49,025 bases of DNA from an uncultured Odoribacter sp. Its GTDB lineage: Bacteria > Bacteroidota > Bacteroidia > Bacteroidales > Marinifilaceae. The position numbers and the translations under genes were made by a program. Below, piece after piece: positions 42,851-49,025 of the stretch (the first letter of the stretch is position 1; the number at the start of each line of letters is the position of its first letter). A model generated the notes under the pieces. It was given only the letters and a program-made list of their open reading frames with translations, did no database searches and was not told where the DNA came from. The stretch is taken from contig CAJTSF010000015.1 in NCBI GenBank assembly GCA_910578985.1, positions 1-49,025 on the forward strand. The letters run 5' to 3'.

Positions 42851-42883
42851 GACAATAAAAAACGCCGGAAGTTTATTCCGCAG
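42851..42883 (-). terminator. Weak terminator of the rdgB-recO operon
   Basis: On the minus strand a short hairpin (CGGAA/TTCCG, plus 42866-42870 and 42876-42880, 5-nt loop) is followed by GCG and six T residues. It begins right after the recO stop. The stem is short, so the call is modest. Confidence 0.5.
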
Positions 42884-43597
42884 TCAGGCAAAAATTTCCC
42901 GGATGACCTGGATGCTTTTCACCCGGAAATCGATGTTCAGGTGGATGGAGTAAAAAGTGAGAATCACGTCCAAGAGGATATTGCGCGCTTCCCGGTTCAG
43001 AGGAATCCCTTTCAGATCCTCCACCTCGCAGGTGCAGAGGCGGTGGATGATTTTCGCCGTATTGGGACCCGAGATGCAGGGAGTCCCGCTCTCGGGCGCG
43101 TGGAAACATCCGTCTCCCGCATGGAAGACATGCCCCTCCCGCCAGCTCTCCGCGTCAATGCGGAACCCCATCGGCGAAGCGAGGCGGTAAAGAAAAAAAA
43201 GATTGAAATTCGCAACATCTTCCCGGCTGGTATTCAGATACTCCACCGAGCGGGCGACAAACTCGAACAACTTCCCGTTCCGCCCCTCGTTCCGCAACAT
43301 CAGATAGAGGATTTCCCCCCACAGGAGGAGAATATTCATCTTGTAAATGTCAAAATACACATCGGACAGGTTGGCGATGACGGACGCCGACTTCAGTTTG
43401 TGCAGCCCCCCTCTGTCATTCTCCTCATACTCCACCTCCACGATTTGCAGGAGGTGCACCGGCTGGCTCTTCCGCTTGAAGACCGATGCGGGGGAAATCA
43501 TCGAGAGCATCCCCCGCTCCTGCGTGTACAGGTGGACGATGCGTTGCGTGTCCGAATAATTTACGCACTTCAGCACGAAACCCTGGCAAACGGTCAT
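42884..43597 (-). CDS. recO: DNA repair protein RecO
   Basis: A 237-residue recombination mediator that helps load RecA at gaps through RecFOR and anneals complementary strands. It has an N-terminal OB-fold (about 1-80; CQGFVLKCVNYSDTQRIVHLYTQERG, with SPASVFKRKSQPVHLLQIVEVEY) and a C-terminal helical domain (about 85-237; FEFVARSVEYLNTSREDVANFNLFFLYRLASPMGF). The four-cysteine zinc site found in some RecO proteins is not evident here. It overlaps rdgB by 4 nt (ATGA), so the two are translationally coupled. Confidence 0.93.
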   Translation of the reverse strand: MTVCQGFVLKCVNYSDTQRIVHLYTQERGMLSMISPASVFKRKSQPVHLLQIVEVEYEENDRGGLHKLKSASVIANLSDVYFDIYKMNILLLWGEILYLMLRNEGRNGKLFEFVARSVEYLNTSREDVANFNLFFLYRLASPMGFRIDAESWREGHVFHAGDGCFHAPESGTPCISGPNTAKIIHRLCTCEVEDLKGIPLNREARNILLDVILTFYSIHLNIDFRVKSIQVIREIFA

Positions 43598-44163
43598 TTC
43601 AGGAACCTTGCCAACTTCTCCGCCGCCCTGCCGCGGTGGCTGATGCCGTTTTTCGTATCCAGGTCCATCTCGGCGAAACTCTCGCGGAACCCCTCCGGAC
43701 GGAACACGGGGTCATACCCGAATCCGCCTTCCCCGTGCTCCTCCTGCAGAATCTCGCCGTCCACCCGTCCCTCGAACAGGTACTCCTTCCCCTCCAGAAT
43801 CAAGGCGATGACCGTGCGGAAACAAGCCTTCCGGTTGCTTTCCCCCTCCAGCTCCGCCAGCACCTTCCGCATATTCTCCCGCGAATCCTTGGCAGGACCC
43901 GCATAACGTGCCGAATAGACCCCCGGGCGTCCCTCCAGCGCCTCCACCTCCAGCCCCGTGTCGTCCGCGAAGCAGTCGCACCCGTAATGCTCTCGGACAT
44001 ACCGCGCCTTTTGCAGCGCGTTGCCCTCTAGGGTATCCTGTTCTTCCGGGATGTCCTCCCGGCACCCGATCTCCTCCAGGGAGACAATCTCATGTTTCCC
44101 CTCCAGCAGGCGGGCGATTTCTTCCAGCTTGTGCCGGTTGTTTGTTGCAAATACCAGTTTCAT
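43594..44163 (-). CDS. rdgB: dITP/XTP pyrophosphatase (RdgB/HAM1 family)
   Basis: A 189-residue house-cleaning NTPase that hydrolyses dITP, ITP and XTP to the monophosphates, keeping deaminated purines out of DNA and RNA. Family motifs: KLVFATNNRHKLEEIARLL at the N-terminus, TLEGNALQKARY, CFADDTGLEVEALEGRPGVYSARYAG (substrate and Mg site), GFGYDPVFRPEG and SFAEMDLDTKNGISHRGRA. The frame runs upstream to 44202; the ATG at 44163 is the family start. A TATATTTG -7 box on the minus strand (plus 44200-44207) fits a start near 44193. It is cotranscribed with recO. Confidence 0.96.
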   Translation of the reverse strand: MKLVFATNNRHKLEEIARLLEGKHEIVSLEEIGCREDIPEEQDTLEGNALQKARYVREHYGCDCFADDTGLEVEALEGRPGVYSARYAGPAKDSRENMRKVLAELEGESNRKACFRTVIALILEGKEYLFEGRVDGEILQEEHGEGGFGYDPVFRPEGFRESFAEMDLDTKNGISHRGRAAEKLARFLK

Positions 44164-44265
44164 ATCGATTCGTTCAGATAAAAACACGATTCCGAACGAC
44201 AAATATAACGCTTTTGCGAAAATAATTCACTAAGTTTGCCCGCAAGAAGCATATATAATAAGGAG

Positions 44266-45183
44266 ATGGAAAAAGGCACAGTCATCAAATCCACCGGCAG
44301 CTGGTACATCGTCCGCCTCTCGGGCGGGAAAACCGTCGAATGCCGCATCCGCGGGCGTTTCCGCATGGAAGGCATGCGCACCACAAACCCCGTGGCGGTG
44401 GGCGATGAGGTGCACGTGGAAACCGGCGCCGAAGGGAGCGTCATCACCGCCATCGAGCCGCGGCGCAATTACATCATCCGCCGCTCCACCAACCTCTCCA
44501 AGGAATCCCACATCATTGCCTCCAACGTGGACCGGGCGATGCTTATTGTCACCGTCAATCATCCCGTCACCTCCACCGTCTTCATTGACCGTTTCCTGGC
44601 GACCGCCGAGGCTTACAGTATCCCCGCCATCCTGGTGTTCAACAAACTCGACATTTACGACGAGGAGGACCGCGCCCTGATGGGCGGGCTCGTGATGATA
44701 TACCGCCGTGCCGGCTACGAGAGCCACATCGTTTCCGCCGCCACCGGGGAGAACGTGGACGCTCTCCGCGGAGCGTTGCGGGGGAGGACCACCGTCCTTG
44801 CCGGGCTTTCCGGTGTGGGCAAGTCCACCCTCATCAATGCCATCGAACCGGGGCTTCACCTCCGCACCGCTGCCATCTCCGCCACACACGATGCCGGCAG
44901 GCACACCACCACCTTTGCCGAAATGTTCCCCCTCAGCGGAGGCGGCTGCATCATCGACACCCCCGGCGTCCGCAGTTTCGGCACCGTGGACATGGGAAAA
45001 GAGGAAATCTCCCACTTCTTTCCCGAGATATTCGCCTGCGCCAAGGACTGCCGCTTCTCCGACTGCACCCACACCCACGAACCCGGCTGCGCCGTCCGCG
45101 CCGCCGTCGAGTCCGGCGACGTCAGTGAGAGCCGCTACGCCAGCTACCTCAGCATGCTCGAAGAGAGCGGGAAATACCGCTAA
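44266..45183 (+). CDS. rsgA: Small ribosomal subunit biogenesis GTPase RsgA
   Basis: A 305-residue circularly permuted GTPase that checks late 30S maturation. It has an N-terminal OB-fold (about 1-65; GDEVHVETGAEGSVITAIEPRRNYI), a permuted GTPase domain with G4 (FNKLDIYD) before G1 (GLSGVGKSTLIN) and G3 (DTPGVRSFG), and a C-terminal zinc-binding region (CAKDCRFSDCTHTHEPGC). The ATG at 44266 follows an AGGAG, one of the few Shine-Dalgarno-like sites here. A TAAGTTTG -7-like box lies at 44231-44238. Its last 12 codons have a diverged second copy about 690 bp downstream, beyond an inserted module. Confidence 0.96.
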   Translation: MEKGTVIKSTGSWYIVRLSGGKTVECRIRGRFRMEGMRTTNPVAVGDEVHVETGAEGSVITAIEPRRNYIIRRSTNLSKESHIIASNVDRAMLIVTVNHPVTSTVFIDRFLATAEAYSIPAILVFNKLDIYDEEDRALMGGLVMIYRRAGYESHIVSAATGENVDALRGALRGRTTVLAGLSGVGKSTLINAIEPGLHLRTAAISATHDAGRHTTTFAEMFPLSGGGCIIDTPGVRSFGTVDMGKEEISHFFPEIFACAKDCRFSDCTHTHEPGCAVRAAVESGDVSESRYASYLSMLEESGKYR

Positions 45184-45190
45184 ACAGCGA
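45146..45190 (+). repeat. Direct repeat, left copy (rsgA 3' end)
   Basis: The last part of rsgA plus 7 nt beyond its stop. It matches 45837-45881 at 36 of 45 positions with no gaps. Both copies keep the reading frame: YLSMLEESGKYR-stop here, NLSKLKQSGKYR-stop in the right copy. Confidence 0.85.
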
Positions 45191-45231
45191 GGTATAATCC
45201 ATAGAATTTTAGAAATATTCTCCATTACAAC

Positions 45232-45263
45232 TTTGTAGGTAATAAAATAATTACCTATATTTG
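45232..45263 (+). promoter_or_regulatory. Consensus promoter with embedded operator palindrome
   Basis: TTTG (45232-45235) and TATATTTG (45256-45263) are 20 nt apart, a perfect Bacteroidota promoter. The spacer holds an 8-bp perfect inverted repeat, TAGGTAAT (45236-45243) and ATTACCTA (45250-45257), which abuts the -33 box and enters the -7 box. A repressor bound there would block the polymerase. The helix-turn-helix end of the nearby DUF2442 protein is the obvious candidate. Confidence 0.8.
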
Positions 45264-45270
45264 TCACAGA

Positions 45271-45405
45271 ATTTCTCCAGTTGTATTGGTACAGAATAAC
45301 GGTTTAAAGCCGGCTGAATTAAAACTTGTAGAATCCATTATTGAGGAGAATCAAGAAGTGATAGCGGAACATTGGAATAAGTTTTTTAATAAAGCAAATG
45401 ATTAA
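45271..45405 (+). pseudogene. Truncated DUF4160 toxin-like gene
   Basis: The frame ending with TAA at 45403-45405 encodes about 44 residues (ISPVVLVQNNGLKPAELKLV...AEHWNKFFNKAND). They fit the C-terminal half of DUF4160 proteins, which usually read LNPVSLAWNKGLKPHEL...WNEYF. The N-terminal half, normally about 35-40 residues with a conserved FYSNE...PPHVHV segment, is missing. The promoter lies directly in front of the break, and no ATG exists in frame. DUF4160 genes are usually paired with DUF2442 genes; here the next gene overlaps by 8 nt, as in intact pairs. This is a remnant and probably not functional. Confidence 0.7.
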
Positions 45406-45817
45406 GGACATGGAAAGTATTGTGGTTGAAAAAGTATGGCTTACGGATACGGCAATATGGATACGTACTGCGGGCGGACGTGAGGCTTATGAAAATTTTG
45501 CAGACTACCAAAGACTGAAATGGGCGACTCCGGTGCAGCGGGCAAATTATTCCATTAGCAGTAGCGGCATTCATTGGCGTGAACTTGACGAAGATTTAGG
45601 TTTCGAGGGATTCTTTCAAGAAAAGAAAAGGAATCCTTTATATGACTTGTTTATGGCACATCCGGAATTGAATGCTTCTGCCATTGCGCGGCGGTTGAAT
45701 ATAGCGCAAAGTCTGTTTGCACAATATATCAGTGGGACAAAAAAAACTTCCAAAGAAAGATTGGAGGAGATATTAAGCACGATTCGTATGATTGGATGTG
45801 AATTAGCAGCGGTATAA
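45398..45817 (+). CDS. DUF2442 / helix-turn-helix antitoxin-like protein
   Basis: A 139-residue protein. Residues about 5-75 form a DUF2442 domain (IVVEKVWLTDTAIWIRTAGG, GIHWRELDEDLGFEGFF). Residues about 85-135 form a helix-turn-helix of the Xre-like kind (PELNASAIARRLNIAQSLFAQYISG, then KKTSKERLEEILSTI). DUF2442-DUF4160 pairs are listed as putative toxin-antitoxin modules, with the HTH form likely to autoregulate. The first ATG overlaps the remnant DUF4160 frame by 8 nt; an ATG at 45410 is an alternative. With its partner truncated it may be an orphan antitoxin or have been kept as a repressor. It lies inside the insertion after rsgA. Confidence 0.8.
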   Translation: MIKDMESIVVEKVWLTDTAIWIRTAGGREAYENFADYQRLKWATPVQRANYSISSSGIHWRELDEDLGFEGFFQEKKRNPLYDLFMAHPELNASAIARRLNIAQSLFAQYISGTKKTSKERLEEILSTIRMIGCELAAV

Positions 45818-45836
45818 GTAGTTTGTAGGATTCAAA

Positions 45837-45881
45837 ACCTCAGTAAGTTGAAGCAGAGCGGGAAGTACCGTTAAACAGCGA
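45837..45881 (+). repeat. Direct repeat, right copy (diverged rsgA 3' end)
   Basis: A second copy of the rsgA tail, matching 45146-45190 at 36 of 45 positions, including the stop codon (45872-45874) and the following ACAGCGA. Some of the differences are synonymous (AAA/AAG, CGC/CGT). It is followed at once by a terminator, which was probably the original end of rsgA. Confidence 0.85.
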
Positions 45882-45907
45882 AAGCGCCCAGGTGGGCGCT
45901 TCCGTTT
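45882..45907 (+). terminator. Terminator after the rsgA region
   Basis: AAGCGCCC (45882-45889) and GGGCGCTT (45894-45901) form a perfect 8-bp stem around AGGT, followed by CCGTTTT. It lies 20 nt before the convergent gene's end at 45927. Confidence 0.8.
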
Positions 45908-45926
45908 TCACTGTGACCGAGGCGGG

Positions 45927-46559
45927 TTATGCCAACTCCAGGTGCTTCGAGTCGGACGCCTTGCGCCCGTTTTCCGACAGCATGAAGACGTACACCTCCA
46001 ACTCATCCTTCGACCATCCTTCCGGGAGTGTGAACGTTGCCGGGTCGCTGTCCCCGCGGCGGTTCAGTTCCGCCAGTTCCGTTTCGCCCAACGCTTTCTC
46101 CGCCACTGCGGCGTAGAGCATGTCGCTTTCCTGTTTGTTGCGCCCCTTGCGTTCCGCCTGGTGCACGAAACTCAGTTGGCGTGCGTTGGCATCATACGTG
46201 ACGGTGGTCACCGGCACCGTCAGGCGCCCTTTCGCGCAGAGGACCTTCGCATAGTCCACCGAGGTCTTCAGTTCGTCATCCACCGAAACGGCATCCAGAT
46301 TCGCCTGCATGAATGCGTTGTGGTACGTCAGGTTCCGCGGACGCCCCGGGAAGCCGACAATCGACACCGTGTCGAAGAGCGCTTCCAGTTCCGACAGCGT
46401 TTTCCAGCGGGCTCGCTGTTTCTGCTGCGGGAGGGTGTTGGACTTGTTTTCGTCGATTTTCATCTTCGCGATGGTTTTCCCCTTGCGTTGACAAAAAGTC
46501 TGTTCGCCGGCTGACTTCTTCAGCTTTCTGGCGATGGCTGTTGCTTTACATTCTGCCAT
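45927..46559 (-). CDS. Hypothetical protein, DUF6266-like pattern
   Basis: A 210-residue protein without signal peptide or membrane helix. The N-terminal 50 residues are strongly basic (KATAIARKLKKSAGEQTFCQRKGKTIAKMK). A middle part (FDTVSIVGFPGRPRNLTYHNAFMQANLDAVSVDD, VDYAKVLCAKGRL) and a beta-rich end (VTTVTYDANARQLSFVH, EVYVFMLSENGR) follow. The arrangement recalls the DUF6266 proteins of Bacteroides, whose function is unknown, and it is similar in outline to the upstream gene at 46591-47232. The two are 31 nt apart on the same strand and probably cotranscribed. No function is assigned. Confidence 0.6.
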   Translation of the reverse strand: MAECKATAIARKLKKSAGEQTFCQRKGKTIAKMKIDENKSNTLPQQKQRARWKTLSELEALFDTVSIVGFPGRPRNLTYHNAFMQANLDAVSVDDELKTSVDYAKVLCAKGRLTVPVTTVTYDANARQLSFVHQAERKGRNKQESDMLYAAVAEKALGETELAELNRRGDSDPATFTLPEGWSKDELEVYVFMLSENGRKASDSKHLELA

Positions 46560-46590
46560 GATTTTTGAAATTAAAAGTGAAACAATGGTT

Positions 46591-47232
46591 TTAATATATT
46601 AAGTGATAATATCCGCTCACCGAACTTTTCTCACCCGTGCGTGTGCGGAATGCCGCATACAGGTGGGGGAACTCCCGAATCTCCTCGGGGATGCGGAATA
46701 CCGCCTGCCTGTCCCTGCGGCAGGCGCCGCCCGTTTCCAGCGCTTCCACGCTGAACGTCTCGCTGTCTTTCATGAGGAACAACATCAGCCGGTCGTCCGG
46801 TCGGGCATTCGGGAGGAGCGGGGTGTTTTCCCATGTCAGCCTCCACTCCAGCCCCTTTTCCTGCTGCAGCGCCATCCGGTCCGGTAGCGCCACCGCGCCC
46901 CATGTGAGCCGCAACTTCGAGAAGTCGGCGATTTTCCCCTCCCCGTCGAAAGCGGGCAGGTTCATCTTCACCAGTAGGTTATAGCCGTTCCACACCATCC
47001 CCTCCGATGCCTGTTGCCAATAGGCGTAGATGCCCGCCTCTTTCAATGCCTGGTAGAAGATGGCGAGCGATGCCATCCTCTCCTGTTGCGCCAGCTGCCC
47101 CGGTGCGGAGGGCGCTTTCACTTCCGTCGGTATCATCCGGGCGCATGCCATACCCCGGTAGGTGTAGAACACCATGTCATCCAACCGACCGGAGAACCGG
47201 TTCCAAATGCTTCTGCGTTCATTGATTTTCAT
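46591..47232 (-). CDS. Hypothetical protein, paralogue-like to the next gene
   Basis: A 213-residue protein with no signal peptide. Start at MKINERRSIWNRFSGRLDDMVF (47232); an earlier ATG at 47262 would lie inside the -7 box. The beginning FSGRLDDMVFYTYRGMACARMIP followed by a segment ending APGQLAQQERM resembles a group of Bacteroidales proteins with G.(V/L).(D/N)MVFY...G...R..P...(N/P)...Q..QR(A/E)RM. NGYNLLVKMNLPAFDG and FSKLRLTWGAVALPDRM parallel NAFMQANLDAV and YAKVLCAKGRLTVP of the neighbouring gene. Role unknown. Confidence 0.6.
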   Translation of the reverse strand: MKINERRSIWNRFSGRLDDMVFYTYRGMACARMIPTEVKAPSAPGQLAQQERMASLAIFYQALKEAGIYAYWQQASEGMVWNGYNLLVKMNLPAFDGEGKIADFSKLRLTWGAVALPDRMALQQEKGLEWRLTWENTPLLPNARPDDRLMLFLMKDSETFSVEALETGGACRRDRQAVFRIPEEIREFPHLYAAFRTRTGEKSSVSGYYHLIY

Positions 47233-47259
47233 AAAACAATTTTTAAATTTTTGACGATG

Positions 47260-47291
47260 CAAAGGTGGAGTGAATTTTTTGGAACTGCAAA
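47260..47291 (-). promoter_or_regulatory. Promoter of the two hypothetical genes
   Basis: On the minus strand, TTTG (plus 47288-47291) and CACCTTTG (plus 47260-47267) are separated by 20 nt: full -33 box and seven of eight -7 positions. The start would be near 47253, about 20 nt before the ATG at 47232. Confidence 0.7.
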
Positions 47292-47789
47292 TTGATATAT
47301 TTTTGCAATTCAGTGAGTTATGTATAAAATTAACGCAAAAAAAGCGACGCTCGAAGAGTAAAGGGAATGAACGCCAAAAAACCGCTTGAAATTCGATTTT
47401 GTGTAATTTATGTAAAATTTTGGCTGTTTTCGCGATTGTGATTTTAACCTTACTTTAACATGAATGGCGCGTGATATGCTTTTGTGTTTCCCTGTCTTGT
47501 CTTCGTCCAAGCCGGGTAGAGAGCGGGAAATATTCCTGCCCTGCGCCTACCCTTTCCCTATCCCTGCCCTATTGCAAGACAGTCCGTGACCGGGGAGCGG
47601 GTAGCCGCCGGGCGGGCGGTTTGTCCGGTCTCTCCCCGGACTATACGGAGATATACCGGAGACAAACCGAGGAACGCTTTTTCCTTCTTCCCCGGACAAT
47701 GCCCCGGAAATGTACTCTTGCAAAAAAGTTTCCCGATTTCTTGCAAAAAAAAAATTCTATTCTACATTCGTTCACATAAATAATTTTCA
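47292..47789. other. Long intergenic region without a convincing gene
   Basis: About 500 nt between two divergent promoters. The left part is AT-rich. The middle part (about 47510-47700) is GC-rich and C/T-skewed, and holds an inverted repeat CCGGGGAG (47590-47597) / CTCCCCGG (47632-47639) around a GCCGCCGGGCGGGCGG core. Short open frames occur on both strands but have no recognisable domain or start signal. Nothing firm can be annotated. Confidence 0.6.
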
Positions 47790-47797
47790 TACATTTG
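47767..47797 (+). promoter_or_regulatory. Promoter of the UDG-like gene
   Basis: TACATTTG (47790-47797) is a full -7 box; TTCG (47767-47770), 19 nt upstream, matches three of four -33 positions. The start would be near 47804, 20 nt before the ATG. Confidence 0.65.
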
Positions 47798-47823
47798 TGG
47801 CGAATATTCAAAATGAACGAGTT

Positions 47824-48528
47824 ATGGGAATAGCATCAGACAAAAGTTTCGATTCGGATTTCAAGCGGATTGCAGGATTGAGCTGGTACCCGTGGGTAGG
47901 TGCGGGATACAAGGAGGCAAAGCAGCGAGTGTTGGTTATCGGGGATAATTTTTATGCCGTGGATGAAAACGGGGATTATGACGAGGAGACGGCAAGGGAT
48001 TTTCTAAGCAACCGGGAAACGGTGCGGGAATACGTCGAAGAAAGCAGAGACCCGAAGAAATGGCATGCAAAATTTTATGACCGGCTGACGGACACATTCG
48101 TTTCGGAGGACCGGATTGACCGTTTTTGGAACAAGGTGGCTTTCGTGCATTTTTTCCAGCAGCCGGACGGCCGGGTATCGGGGAACGGTCACGGAAAGAC
48201 GGAGCGCATGGCGGCGTGGAGCCGCTGGCAGGAGTTGGTGGAGGTGCTGCGTCCGGATATCTGCATTTTCTGCGGAACGGGGCTCGGCAGGTGTTATGAG
48301 GAGTGGAACCGAAGCATGGGGAAAGAGGCGGATTGGTGGGATGTGGAATCCGGAATTTACAAAGGCGGACAGCAGCCTATCCGGGGTGTGTTCACGACAG
48401 CGGGAGGACACCGGGCGGAGTTGGTGTTTATGCGTCATCCCTCGTCGCGGGGCTTTTCGTCGGAGCGGTGGCATGAGTTTTTGAAAAGGCAGTTTCCGGA
48501 GGTGATGGAAGAAGTAAATAATGTATAA
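47824..48528 (+). CDS. Uracil-DNA-glycosylase-fold-like protein, function unknown
   Basis: A 234-residue cytoplasmic protein starting MGIASDKSFDSDF. The chain has the order of elements seen in the UDG-like superfamily: RVLVIGDNFYA (position of UDG motif A), FWNKVAFVHFFQQP, LRPDICIFCGTGLGR (central strand) and FMRHPSSRGFSSERW (resembling the HPS motif B loop). The catalytic Asp/His context of true uracil glycosylases (GQDPYH) is not present at motif A, so glycosylase activity is doubtful. The frame opens at 47710, but the -7 box at 47790 and family-like start favour 47824. It lies 17 nt upstream of a lipoprotein gene. Confidence 0.55.
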   Translation: MGIASDKSFDSDFKRIAGLSWYPWVGAGYKEAKQRVLVIGDNFYAVDENGDYDEETARDFLSNRETVREYVEESRDPKKWHAKFYDRLTDTFVSEDRIDRFWNKVAFVHFFQQPDGRVSGNGHGKTERMAAWSRWQELVEVLRPDICIFCGTGLGRCYEEWNRSMGKEADWWDVESGIYKGGQQPIRGVFTTAGGHRAELVFMRHPSSRGFSSERWHEFLKRQFPEVMEEVNNV

Positions 48529-48545
48529 CCTGAAATATTAGAGCT

Positions 48546-49025
48546 ATGAACAAAATGAAGATTGTATTTTTTTTGATGTTAGGGGTATGCTTGTTTTTGA
48601 TGAGCAGTTGTTCTGACCAAGAAGATGAACCGACGCCCACGCCGGATGAAGAGGTTCCTGTTATTCCGGACGAGGAGTTGCCGGGAGAGGCATCGAATGT
48701 GATTCATGTGGCTAAAGCCGGAACACTTTCCGACTTGGTCGATGCGCAAATGCAAGACACGGCAACTTGCCTTACGATAACGGGAACGATGAATGAATAT
48801 GATTTTCTGTTTCTCCGGGAAATTGAAAATTTGAAAAGACTGGATTTGTCCGGCTTGAGCAACACGACAATGCCTGCCTCGACATTTAAACAGATGCCGT
48901 TGGAGGTGTTGGTCCTGCCTTCCGGCTTGACCGCCATTCCCAATGAAATGTGCCGTGATTGTAAGAAATTGAAAGAGGTTTTCCCTTTACCGGAACATTT
49001 GGTTACTATTGGTGAACATGCATTT
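48546..49025 (+). CDS. BspA-type leucine-rich-repeat lipoprotein, 5' part
   Basis: An open frame of 160 codons running off the right edge. It starts MNKMKIVFFLMLGVCLFLM with lipobox LMSSC (Cys about residue 22), then a Glu/Pro-rich spacer (residues about 23-52). From about residue 85 come leucine-rich repeats of the LRR_5/BspA kind (LKRLDLSGLSNTTMP, LEVLVLPSGLTAIPNEMC, LKEVFPLPEHLVTIGEHAF). Such proteins are surface lipoproteins of Bacteroidota implicated in binding host or matrix proteins. The repeat count and the C-terminus lie outside the window. Confidence 0.85.
   Translation, partial: MNKMKIVFFLMLGVCLFLMSSCSDQEDEPTPTPDEEVPVIPDEELPGEASNVIHVAKAGTLSDLVDAQMQDTATCLTITGTMNEYDFLFLREIENLKRLDLSGLSNTTMPASTFKQMPLEVLVLPSGLTAIPNEMCRDCKKLKEVFPLPEHLVTIGEHAF

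Noticed and set aside
42741..42883. Promoter of the efflux operon
   Set aside because: TAATTTTA and TTTG-like pieces exist on the minus strand, but none combine with the required 19-21 nt spacing, so no call was made.
44213..44238. Full promoter for rsgA from TTTG at 44213 and TAAGTTTG at 44231
   Set aside because: The spacing is 14 nt, too short for the consensus; only the -7-like box is mentioned.

Overview
The window is a 49 kb piece of a Bacteroidales chromosome (phylum Bacteroidota). Evidence for this placement: promoters of the Bacteroidota form TTTG-N19..21-TAnnTTTG before several genes, almost no Shine-Dalgarno sequences, an intact hmuYRSTUV haem operon, NigD-like, SPOR and BspA-type leucine-rich-repeat lipoproteins, and DUF4369/thioredoxin-like proteins. 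The genus cannot be fixed from what is visible. GC content appears to be near 50%, and no rRNA is present.

Layout. 1-102: the 3' tail of a probable PD-(D/E)XK-type protein. 112-1954 (minus): lemA followed by two TPM-domain proteins. 2076-6700 (plus): a tightly packed run of a DUF4369/thioredoxin-fold lipoprotein, LpxH, TrpRS and YifB/ComM. 6802-6875: tRNA-Asp(GTC) with a consensus promoter and a strong terminator. 7048-7980 (minus): a YitT-type membrane protein. 8139-8305: a phased repeat array. 8478-17466 (plus): the haem operon hmuYRSTUV (haemophore, TonB receptor, CobN-like chelatase, membrane protein, ExbB-like and DUF2149 proteins). 17447-24624: C_GCAxxG_C_C protein, dnaG, SPOR lipoprotein, Na+/solute symporter, M20 dipeptidase and prs. 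24687-27171 (minus): NigD-like lipoprotein, ECF sigma factor, and a protein joining an anti-sigma-like half to an outer-membrane-barrel half.

27308-42740 (minus) is the most striking region. Seven tightly spaced genes, transcribed from 42740 down to 27308, encode an ABC ATPase, an ABC permease fused to an M1-peptidase-like domain without HEXXH and a golvesin-like C-terminus, a TolC-like outer-membrane factor, a periplasmic adaptor lipoprotein, an RND pump, a second RND pump fused in one chain to a complete ABC ATPase (1581 aa), and a small ABC permease. Two ATPase modules, two RND pumps and one adaptor/TolC pair in one operon suggest an exporter, or exporter set, that could be driven by both ATP and ion gradient.

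42884-45183 returns to housekeeping genes (recO, rdgB, rsgA). Immediately after rsgA lies a small insertion of about 650 bp. It carries a promoter with an operator-like palindrome, a truncated DUF4160 toxin-like remnant and an intact DUF2442-HTH antitoxin-like gene, and it is flanked by a diverged second copy of the rsgA 3' end. The remainder holds two related hypothetical proteins, a UDG-like-fold protein and the start of a BspA-type lipoprotein cut by the window edge. I saw no CRISPR array, no recognisable insertion sequence and no rRNA.
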